Part shown: positions 1 through 4,906 of the stretch, in pieces
How the letters are laid out: every line of letters starts with the position of its first letter
How positions within the stretch are numbered: position 1 is the stretch's first letter
Assembly: GCA_905478675.1 (NCBI GenBank)
Contig: CAJQJI010000013.1
Span: 1 to 5,056, forward strand
DNA: 5,056 nt
Origin: Candidatus Altimarinota bacterium
GTDB lineage: Bacteria; Patescibacteriota; Gracilibacteria; UBA4473
Direction: 5' to 3'
Translations under genes and position numbers: made by a program
Notes under the pieces: generated by a model
The model's input: only the letters and a program-made list of their open reading frames with translations
What the model was told of the DNA's origin: nothing
Databases searched by the model: none

Positions 1-1
1 G

Positions 2-784
2 ATTTTAGGGAACTCGTATGCGTTGATTGCCGATGCCATCGAATCAACCGTCGATGTGTTTAGTTCTATTCTTATGTTAGTGGGTTTGCAGTATGCCGTA
101 AAACCAGCAGATGAGAATCATCCTTATGGCCACGGAAAAATAGAACCACTGCTGACCTTTATAATCGTCTTATTTTTAATTTTTTCCGCCGGGGTGATTG
201 CCTATGGCAGTATCCAAAATATTCTGCAGCCAGGACCGGCGCCTAAAGCTTGGACGTTATGGGTGCTCGCGGGGATTATTTTATGGAAAGAAGGGTGTTA
301 CCAATGGGTGATGAAAAAAAGTCACGCCACCCATAGCACCGTGTTAAAGGCTGAAGCTTGGCATCACCGCAGTGACGCTATTACGTCGTTACTCGCTTTT
401 GTGGGTATTACCGCCGCCTTAATTTTAGGACCCGGCTACGAGATGATGGATGACTACGCCGCCTTACTCGCTTCGGGCCTGATTGTGTACAACAGTTTTT
501 TGTTGCTCCGCCCCGCCTTAGGTGAAATTATGGATGAGAATTTATACGCCGATTTAGAGGCCGATATTAGAAACGAGTCGCGGCAGGTCGCGGGCGTTTT
601 AGATACTGAAAAATGCTTTATTCGTAAAGCGGGGATGAAATACCAAGTCGATTTACACGTGATTGTAAACGGCGATATTACCGTCCGAGCCGGACACGAC
701 ATCGCCCATGACCTGCAAGACCATTTGCACGAAAAAATGCCGCATATCGGCAATGTGTTGATTCATATTGAGCCAGAGGATTGA
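2..784 (+). CDS. Cation diffusion facilitator (CDF) family metal transporter, 5'-truncated
   Basis: Inner-membrane divalent metal/proton antiporter of the CDF family (FieF/YiiP type), expected to export zinc, iron or a similar ion. The frame is open to the left edge, so the N-terminus with TM1 is missing; the 260 visible residues begin ILGNSYALIADAIES. Counting from there, the TM2 metal site reads E14-S-T-V-D18, the TM2-TM3 loop has the family signature HPYGHGKIE (40-48), and TM5 has H121-H-R-S-D125, matching the HxxxD half of the transport site. Hydrophobic stretches for TM3, TM4 and TM6 follow, then a cytoplasmic dimerisation domain of about 85 residues ending HIGNVLIHIEPED. The usual first ligand Asp in TM2 is Glu here. 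A TTG at 23 could be called as a start but would cut the family domain, so it is not the true start. The gene ends with tandem stops TGA TAA. Metal specificity cannot be decided from sequence alone. Confidence 0.95.
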   Translation: MLGNSYALIADAIESTVDVFSSILMLVGLQYAVKPADENHPYGHGKIEPLLTFIIVLFLIFSAGVIAYGSIQNILQPGPAPKAWTLWVLAGIILWKEGCYQWVMKKSHATHSTVLKAEAWHHRSDAITSLLAFVGITAALILGPGYEMMDDYAALLASGLIVYNSFLLLRPALGEIMDENLYADLEADIRNESRQVAGVLDTEKCFIRKAGMKYQVDLHVIVNGDITVRAGHDIAHDLQDHLHEKMPHIGNVLIHIEPED

Positions 785-806
785 TAATTTAACATCCCGT
801 TGTCTT

Positions 807-823
807 CCCTGATTTAATCAGGG
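807..823. repeat. Short REP-like palindrome (8-bp arms, 1-nt centre)
   Basis: CCCTGATT at 807-814 and AATCAGGG at 816-823 are perfect reverse complements around one T, which would fold as a 7-bp stem with a 3-nt loop. The layout, GTCTTCCC before and GGGATCCAGT after, resembles the abundant extragenic repeats of the form ATTCCC-N-GGGAATCCAG seen in many bacteria. It lies 22 nt after the CDF stop codon, but no T-run follows, so it is a poor intrinsic terminator. Eleven bases of the same unit (GTCTTCCCTGA) recur in direct orientation at 1028-1038. Repeat status elsewhere in the genome cannot be seen from here. Confidence 0.55.
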
Positions 824-842
824 ATCCAGTTTGAACAATTAA

Positions 843-1006
843 GTCTTTTCGACCGCCAGTAAAAACACAATTTAAAATGGAGTGGAGAAACCTTCCGAGT
901 TGTATTTCTTCTAGGACGATTCAAGGGGCACTAAAAAATTAATTGACCCAAATGAAGATTTCTCCGCTTAGTCTCTCTTTGTGTTTAAATAATCGGTCGA
1001 AAAGAC
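843..1006. repeat. Large interrupted inverted repeat (53-bp arms, 58-bp centre)
   Basis: The two arms, 843-895 and 954-1006, are reverse complements without any gap. By hand count 37 of 53 positions match, clustered in three blocks: a perfect 13-mer (GTCTTTTCGACCG, 843-855, against 994-1006), a perfect 8-mer (AAACACAA, 863-870, against 979-986) and a 12-mer with one mismatch (884-895 against 954-965). Spacers of 7 and 13 nt between blocks have equal length in both arms. Traces of symmetry continue outward: AGTTT at 828-832 against AAACT at 1015-1019, and TCAGGGA at 818-824 against TCCCTGA at 1032-1038. No protein is encoded inside. It may be a MITE-like or decayed mobile element, two inverted copies of one repeat, or a long structured RNA. 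These cannot be separated from one copy. Confidence 0.7.
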
Positions 1007-1047
1007 AATTCATTAAACTATACTTTGGTCTTCCCTGACTGGTTAAT

Positions 1048-1075
1048 AAAAAACCCCGCATTTGCGGGGTTTTTT
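1048..1075. terminator. Bidirectional Rho-independent terminator between the CDF gene and ftsZ
   Basis: A 6-bp GC stem, CCCCGC (1054-1059) and GCGGGG (1064-1069), closes a four-base ATTT loop. It is flanked by six A on the left (1048-1053) and six T on the right (1070-1075), so it gives a hairpin plus U-tract on either strand. It lies about 30 bp past the ftsZ stop and about 265 bp past the CDF stop, between convergent genes. It most likely ends the ftsA-ftsZ transcript and also stops reading through from the CDF side. Confidence 0.93.
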
Positions 1076-1104
1076 AAAGTCTAAATATTTTGTGGGGCAA
1101 AAAG

Positions 1105-2271
1105 TTATCGAAGTTTGTTTCGTAAGAACGCTGGGGTATCTAAATCGTTTCCGTCTTCCACTGGTGGTTGTTCACCGGGCATAGAGAACGCTTTACGCAT
1201 TAACTGCGCGTGCCCTGGTTTCTTTTTCCCTTCTGGAGCAAAGCCCGTGGCAATTACCGTGATTTTAATTTCACCGTTGTAGTTTTCGTTGATCACCGCC
1301 CCGAAGATAATATTTGCATCTGGGTCAGCCGCTTCGGTAATCACTTTGGCGGCTTCATCAATTTCGTACATTGATAAATCAGTTCCACCAGTAACGTTGA
1401 ATAGAATTCCTTTGGCTCCACCAATAGACTGTTCTAGTAATGGGGATTCAATGGCCGCTTTGGCTGCCGCCATCGCTCGATCTTCGCCAGCACCGTAACC
1501 AATTCCCATAAGGGCGGTTCCAGCGTTCATCATAATAGATTTAACATCGGCGAAATCCACATTGATTAGCCCGTGAAGGGTAATAAGATCGGCAATTCCT
1601 TGTACACCTTGTCGTAACACTTCATCCACAACAGAGAACGCGTCGGTTAACGGTGTTTTTCGATCAATAATCGAAAGAATTCGATCATTAGGAATCGTGA
1701 TAAGCGTATCTACATTATTTTTTAGTTCTTCGTAACCGTCATCGGCTTTTTTAGCTCGATTTTGACCTTCAAACGAGAACGGTCGAGTAACAACTCCAAC
1801 CGTTAACGCGCCCAATTCTTTACAAACACTCGCTACTACTGGTGCGGCTCCGGTTCCAGTTCCTCCACCTAAACCACAAGTGACGAACACCATATCAGCG
1901 CCTTTTAAAGCTGATTTTAGTTCTTCAATAGATTCTTCAGCGGCCGTTTTTCCAATTTCTGGATTAGCCCCAGCACCAAGTCCACGAGTCGCTTCTCGTC
2001 CAATATGAATTTTGTGTTCCGCTTTAGAGTGGTACAACGCTTGAGCATCGGTGTTAACCGCAATAAATTCAACGTTAGCAAAATCAGCACTGGCCATTCG
2101 GTTAACGGCATTAGAACCGCCGCCTCCGACACCAACCACTTTAATGTTGGCAATAGGCGCTACGTCAGGAATATTATTCGCCGCATTTGGTTGTGGTTGG
2201 CGATCTTTAGCCTGAATGCTTTTCTTATCAGATTGTGTTTGAGCCATAGCAGATTGTAAAAGGTCTTTCAT
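1105..2271 (-). CDS. ftsZ: Cell division protein FtsZ
   Basis: Tubulin-like GTPase that polymerises into the cytokinetic ring on the inner face of the membrane. The 388 residues show the nucleotide-binding loop VGVGGGGSNAVNRM (46-59), the tubulin signature GGGTGTG (135-141, within TCGLGGGTGTG), TRPF (162-165), and the T7 synergy loop NVDFADV with catalytic acids D239 and D242. The C-terminus ends DLDTPAFLRNKLR, the conserved peptide that binds FtsA and other partners. The disordered linker before it is short, about 30 residues, while the leader ahead of the GTPase core is long, about 42 residues against roughly a dozen in E. coli. The ATG at 2271 is the first in frame; Met9 (MAQTQ) is an alternative. 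Neither has a clear Shine-Dalgarno sequence. ftsA lies 39 bp upstream on the same strand, so co-transcription is expected. The stop codon is TAA, followed by the terminator. Confidence 0.98.
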   Translation of the reverse strand: MKDLLQSAMAQTQSDKKSIQAKDRQPQPNAANNIPDVAPIANIKVVGVGGGGSNAVNRMASADFANVEFIAVNTDAQALYHSKAEHKIHIGREATRGLGAGANPEIGKTAAEESIEELKSALKGADMVFVTCGLGGGTGTGAAPVVASVCKELGALTVGVVTRPFSFEGQNRAKKADDGYEELKNNVDTLITIPNDRILSIIDRKTPLTDAFSVVDEVLRQGVQGIADLITLHGLINVDFADVKSIMMNAGTALMGIGYGAGEDRAMAAAKAAIESPLLEQSIGGAKGILFNVTGGTDLSMYEIDEAAKVITEAADPDANIIFGAVINENYNGEIKITVIATGFAPEGKKKPGHAQLMRKAFSMPGEQPPVEDGNDLDTPAFLRNKLR

Positions 2272-2310
2272 CGGTAGTAAGTAGTTATAAAGTTTAGTGG
2301 GGGATTTGAG

Positions 2311-3543
2311 TTATTGGGGCAATAAGCCTTTCAGCCATTTCCAAGTGCTTTCCCCTATACGACCAAAATTAAAGTCGAACATAGAAGGGGTTGCTCCGAA
2401 GCGATGTCCAAAGTGAGTCAGCCCCACGATGTGAGCAAAACTTGGGTCATCTATTCGGTCTACAATCCCTTCAATATCTTGAGGGAAGCCCATTTGCACT
2501 GGAAGTTGCAGGGTTTCACGAGCTAAATCAATCGTGCCAGGCATTTTAACCGCGCCGCCACAGAGAATGGCTCCGGCGGGCAACATGCCGTCTCGTCCAA
2601 TCCGAGACAGTTCGTCTCGACACATGAGAAAGATTTCATGGTAACGGGCTTCAATAATTTTAGCCGCTTGGTTTTTAGACACCGCGTGACTATCGGTTTT
2701 AGAAATTTGAGATAGATCAATTTCTTCTCGTTCACTTATATCTTTGGGAATACAAGTGCCGTATTCAATTTTTACTTTTTCAGCGGTTTCAATACTACAA
2801 CGTAACCCAATGGCTAAGTCGTTGGTTACGTGTTCTCCACCAACCGGCACTACGGCTGAGTAAATAACCGAACCTTCTTCAAATACGGCTAAGTTGGTAC
2901 AACTTGAACCAATTTCTATTAGTACTGAACCTAGTTCTTTTTGTTTACGGTTTAACACCGATTCCGCACAGGCGAGCACTGATGGCACAATTTCTTGTGG
3001 ATCAACCCCCGTTTGGTATAAACATTTATCAATATTCTTAATCGCTGAAACTTGGCCGGTAATAATATGGGCTTCTACTTCTAAACGAATCCCCGTCATT
3101 CCAACTGGGTATTTAACACTTTTATGTGAATCAACCGAGAAGCTTTTAGGAATCACTCGTAAAATTTCTCGATTAGCGGGGAGTGAAACCGCTTGAGCGG
3201 CTTCGAGGACTCGATCAACATCGTCTTCCGTGATCTCAGCGTTCTGCCCACTAATAGCAATAACGCCTTTAGAGTCGTACGTTTCAATATGTGTTCCAGA
3301 CGCGCCAACAAAGACGCGGTGAATTGGTTCACCCGACATACGTTCGGCATCATCTAAGGCCGCCGTAATATTAGAAGTGGCTTCATCAATATCGGTAATC
3401 ATCCCGCGACGAATACCGTTTGAAGGTGAAACACCAACCCCGATAACATTAACGGTATTCTTTTTATCTTCTACCGTAGCAACAATAACCCGAATTTTTG
3501 AGGAGCCGATGTCGAGACCGACAATAGTTTTTTGATTAGCCAT
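2311..3543 (-). CDS. ftsA: Cell division protein FtsA
   Basis: Actin-fold ATPase that tethers FtsZ filaments to the membrane and recruits later division proteins. The 410 residues show the phosphate-1 loop VGLDIGSSKIR (8-18), the FtsA-specific 1C region (about 85-160), the connect segment VVPVGGEHVTNDLA (231-244), and an adenosine motif AILCGGAVKMPG (325-336). The tail ESTWKWLKGLL (398-408) is a good amphipathic membrane-targeting helix. The phosphate-2 motif is odd: EIGSSCTN (210-217) stands where DIGGGTTD/N-like sequence is usual, so the Asp is Glu and two glycines are serines. The length is close to the family norm of about 420. The start ATG is preceded by a weak AGGA (3553-3556) nine bases away. 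A promoter-like sequence lies about 60 bp upstream, so ftsA probably opens the ftsA-ftsZ operon instead of depending on the exonuclease gene behind it. Confidence 0.97.
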   Translation of the reverse strand: MANQKTIVGLDIGSSKIRVIVATVEDKKNTVNVIGVGVSPSNGIRRGMITDIDEATSNITAALDDAERMSGEPIHRVFVGASGTHIETYDSKGVIAISGQNAEITEDDVDRVLEAAQAVSLPANREILRVIPKSFSVDSHKSVKYPVGMTGIRLEVEAHIITGQVSAIKNIDKCLYQTGVDPQEIVPSVLACAESVLNRKQKELGSVLIEIGSSCTNLAVFEEGSVIYSAVVPVGGEHVTNDLAIGLRCSIETAEKVKIEYGTCIPKDISEREEIDLSQISKTDSHAVSKNQAAKIIEARYHEIFLMCRDELSRIGRDGMLPAGAILCGGAVKMPGTIDLARETLQLPVQMGFPQDIEGIVDRIDDPSFAHIVGLTHFGHRFGATPSMFDFNFGRIGESTWKWLKGLLPQ

Positions 3544-3552
3544 GCGAATAAA

Positions 3553-3556
3553 TCCT
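3553..3556 (-). promoter_or_regulatory. Weak ribosome binding site of ftsA
   Basis: AGGA on the minus strand, nine bases before the ftsA ATG. It is the only recognisable Shine-Dalgarno-type sequence among the visible starts and supports the ATG at 3543 as the ftsA start. Confidence 0.45.
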
Positions 3557-3598
3557 GTGGAGGTTTTTAAGTGTTTCTTTTAAGTAAAATTTTTGTGG

Positions 3599-3626
3599 TT
3601 TATACGGTCAGAAATTCTTGTGTAAA
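3599..3626 (-). promoter_or_regulatory. Probable sigma70-type promoter of ftsA-ftsZ
   Basis: On the minus strand TTTACA (3621-3626, 5 of 6 to TTGACA) and TATAAA (3599-3604, 5 of 6 to TATAAT) are separated by 16 bp. The expected start point, near 3592, would give a leader of about 49 nt that includes the weak AGGA site. The -35 box lies inside one copy of a duplicated 15-mer, which could be an operator. This is a pattern match only and has no transcript support. Confidence 0.55.
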
Positions 3627-3678
3627 TCCCTTATGTAAAGCTGAAAAACCGTACCAAAATAAGAATTCTTGTGCAAAT
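3613..3678. repeat. Direct repeat of a 15-mer upstream of ftsA
   Basis: AATTCTTGTGTAAAT at 3613-3627 and AATTCTTGTGCAAAT at 3664-3678 differ at one base and start 51 bp apart, about five helical turns. The copy nearest ftsA overlaps the proposed -35 box. The distal copy has TTTGCA at the same place but no good -10 at a usable distance, so it does not look like a second promoter. A regulator binding both copies is possible; chance duplication in AT-rich DNA is the alternative. Confidence 0.5.
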
Positions 3679-3709
3679 GTTTTTTTCTTTGTGGGCACTT
3701 ATGAACTTA

Positions 3710-3727
3710 AATTTTATGCATAAAATT
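3710..3727. promoter_or_regulatory. Perfect 18-bp palindrome, possible operator
   Basis: AATTTTATGCATAAAATT is its own reverse complement over all 18 bases, centred between 3718 and 3719 and about 170 bp upstream of ftsA. There is no spacer loop, which fits a dimeric protein binding site better than an RNA hairpin. It does not match an operator I recognise. AT-rich DNA raises the chance of accidental symmetry, although 9 matching half-site positions in a row is still uncommon. Confidence 0.45.
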
Positions 3728-3767
3728 CGTTTAACTATAAGGGCTGTTCTAAATGCGGTCCTGAAAT

Positions 3768-3796
3768 AAAAAAGTTCAAGTAACAATATTTGTACT
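3768..3796 (-). terminator. Weak Rho-independent-like terminator of the exonuclease gene
   Basis: On the minus strand AGTACAA and TTGTTACT form a 7-bp stem with one bulged base around an ATA loop (3779-3796). Five bases later comes a run of six T (3773 down to 3768). It lies 85 bp or more past the exonuclease stop. The stem is AT-rich and the T-run is not directly adjacent, so termination would be inefficient. It is the best candidate in this gap. Confidence 0.35.
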
Positions 3797-3880
3797 CAAG
3801 CCCTAATTTAAGCCGTATTTAGTGGGTTTTAGGCGATAAAAATCGATAAATAAACGCTCTTTAAAGATACTTTTATTTTT

Positions 3881-4813
3881 TTAAAAAAGGTTTAATTGCT
3901 GATCATCATTAGTTTTTTCTGAATCAATATTTTGTTCTTTTTTTGTTTCTTGTTCACTATTATGGTTCAAATTTTGCATTCGTTGCAGTAAACGGTTGAA
4001 ACCAACTTTCCTAAAGAAATATTCTAAAGAATCGGGTTCAAATTGATATTCTGGAATAGTCTTTGGAGTAAAATCCAGGGGCACATCTTGCTTGATGGTG
4101 GCTAAATGTTGGCAGTGAAAAACTTCTTCTCGATGGGCTTCAAATTTTTCTTTTTGCTTTAAGGGAAGTTGCTCTAGGTTCTGATAAATACCTTCAAGGC
4201 TGTAAAAATCTTTTAAGAGCTTGGTCGCGCCTATCGGCCCCATGCCTGGTAAACCTTTATAATTATCGGAACTGTCTCCACATAAAGCTTTATAGTCTAT
4301 TACTTGGCTTGGTGGAATCCCGAGTTTGGCTTCGGTGGCGGCCGCATCAAACAATTCTGGGCTTTTGCCATTAAAGCGCGCTAAGGTAATACGATCATTT
4401 ACTAATTGCAAAAAGTCTAAATCCCCACTGAGAATATAGCTTTTATAGTCTTTTGCTTGGGTCGCCAAGGTGCCAATAATATCATCGGCTTCAAAACCTG
4501 GGTTAATAAAAAGGGGAATGTTAAAAGCTTCAATAAGTTCCTTAACCAAATCTATTTGGGCGATAAATTCGTCAGGGGCTGCTGTTCGTTGGGCTTTGTA
4601 GTTTGGATCTAATTCATGTCGAAAGGTCTTTTCTGGCGAGTCAAAGGCCACGAGGACCTTCTCTGGCGTGAATTGTTCTAGCGCTTGCATAATCGTGGTA
4701 GCACAGCCATAAACGGCATTAATGTTTTTACCTTCATGCTGTGGGGCAAAGCGTACTGCGTAGTAACTTCTAAACATCATGGCGAAACCATCAATCAACA
4801 ACAAATTTTTCAT
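3881..4813 (-). CDS. Stand-alone 5'-3' exonuclease (PolA 5'-nuclease family) with C-terminal clamp-binding-like motif
   Basis: Structure-specific 5' nuclease of the Pol I N-terminal/FEN family, expected to remove RNA primers and 5' flaps. There are 310 residues and no polymerase domain. All nine acidic metal ligands known from Taq polymerase have counterparts: D8, D58, E108, D110, D111, D131, D133, D180 and D183. Other family marks are the arch region with R65, Y72, K73 and R76, SGDLDFLQLV (129-138), and the helix-3-turn-helix GLPGMGPIGATKLL (187-200). After the fold (to about 280) comes a polar, low-complexity tail (281-305), then QLNLF at the last five residues, close to the bacterial beta-clamp consensus QL(S/D)LF. 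The ATG at 4813 opens straight into the first beta strand, and no Shine-Dalgarno sequence precedes it. It is on the same strand as ftsA but separated from it by 337 bp. Whether a full-length PolA exists elsewhere is unknown. Confidence 0.95.
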   Translation of the reverse strand: MKNLLLIDGFAMMFRSYYAVRFAPQHEGKNINAVYGCATTIMQALEQFTPEKVLVAFDSPEKTFRHELDPNYKAQRTAAPDEFIAQIDLVKELIEAFNIPLFINPGFEADDIIGTLATQAKDYKSYILSGDLDFLQLVNDRITLARFNGKSPELFDAAATEAKLGIPPSQVIDYKALCGDSSDNYKGLPGMGPIGATKLLKDFYSLEGIYQNLEQLPLKQKEKFEAHREEVFHCQHLATIKQDVPLDFTPKTIPEYQFEPDSLEYFFRKVGFNRLLQRMQNLNHNSEQETKKEQNIDSEKTNDDQQLNLF

Positions 4814-4822
4814 AATTACTAT

Positions 4823-4849
4823 ATTTTAACTTTTTAGGGGTTTCGGCAA
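4823..4849 (-). promoter_or_regulatory. Possible near-leaderless promoter of the exonuclease gene
   Basis: On the minus strand TTGCCG (4844-4849, 4 of 6) and TAAAAT (4823-4828, 5 of 6) are 15 bp apart, shorter than ideal. Transcription would begin only about three bases before the ATG, giving a nearly leaderless mRNA, in line with the missing Shine-Dalgarno sequence. An overlapping TATAGT (4818-4823) is an alternative -10. Confidence 0.35.
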
Positions 4850-4859
4850 TTCTTAATGA

Positions 4860-4888
4860 TCGACTCAGCCTTTATTTTTTGGTATAAT
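4860..4888 (+). promoter_or_regulatory. Sigma70-type promoter of the gene starting at 4907
   Basis: A perfect TATAAT (4883-4888) lies 17 bp after TCGACT (4860-4865, 4 of 6 to TTGACA). The predicted start point near 4895 leaves an untranslated leader of about 12 nt with no Shine-Dalgarno sequence. It lies back to back with the proposed exonuclease promoter in the divergent gap. Confidence 0.7.
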
Positions 4889-4906
4889 AGCCAGATTCAC
4901 TTAAAC

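Larger units (their letters stand above)
3544..3880. other. Non-coding gap between the exonuclease gene and ftsA
   Basis: This 337-bp AT-rich stretch has no convincing reading frame on either strand. It holds the weak exonuclease terminator, an imperfect inverted pair CTAAATGCGG (3749-3758) and CCGTATTTAG (3813-3822), the 18-bp palindrome, the duplicated 15-mer, a separate AAGAATTCTT palindrome (3661-3670) and the ftsA promoter. The bases next to the exonuclease stop (3841-3880) are A/T runs. Its length is notable beside the 39-bp and 93-bp gaps elsewhere in the window and suggests regulatory DNA or an unrecognised small RNA. Confidence 0.6.

Noticed and set aside
23..784. TTG at 23 as the start of the CDF gene
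   Set aside because: The frame continues upstream with family-like sequence (ILGNSYA before the TTG), and TM1 would be lost. The gene is cut by the window edge.
807..823. Terminator of the CDF gene
   Set aside because: The hairpin is good but the following bases (ATCCAGTTTG) lack a T-run; a repeat element explains it better.
1017..1046. Minus-strand promoter TTAACC-18-TATAGT just past the terminator
   Set aside because: The match is 4 of 6 and 5 of 6, but it would drive transcription into the repeat element and antisense to the CDF gene, with no gene to express. Such matches are common in AT-rich DNA.
1289..1498. Plus-strand reading frame of 69 codons
   Set aside because: It lies wholly antisense to ftsZ, has no family-like motifs and no start signals.
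2005..2259. Plus-strand reading frame of 84 codons
   Set aside because: It is antisense to the 5' part of ftsZ; its composition is explained by the opposing gene.
2894..3196. Plus-strand reading frame of 100 codons
   Set aside because: It is antisense to the middle of ftsA with no supporting signals. Minus-strand frames at 2523-2735 and 3153-3353 are likewise shadows of ftsA, 1917-2153 of ftsZ, and the minus frame at 454-753 of the CDF gene.
3661..3670. AAGAATTCTT palindrome as an operator
   Set aside because: It is only 10 bp and overlaps the duplicated 15-mer; too short to support a separate claim.
3691..3826. GTGGG at 3691-3695 and 3822-3826 as MraZ boxes of a division cluster
   Set aside because: The two are over 125 bp apart and on the wrong strand for ftsA; MraZ sites are closely spaced tandem repeats.
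4338..4345. GCGGCCGC octamer in the exonuclease gene as a cloning scar
   Set aside because: It is within an intact conserved reading frame and is explained by Ala-rich codons there.
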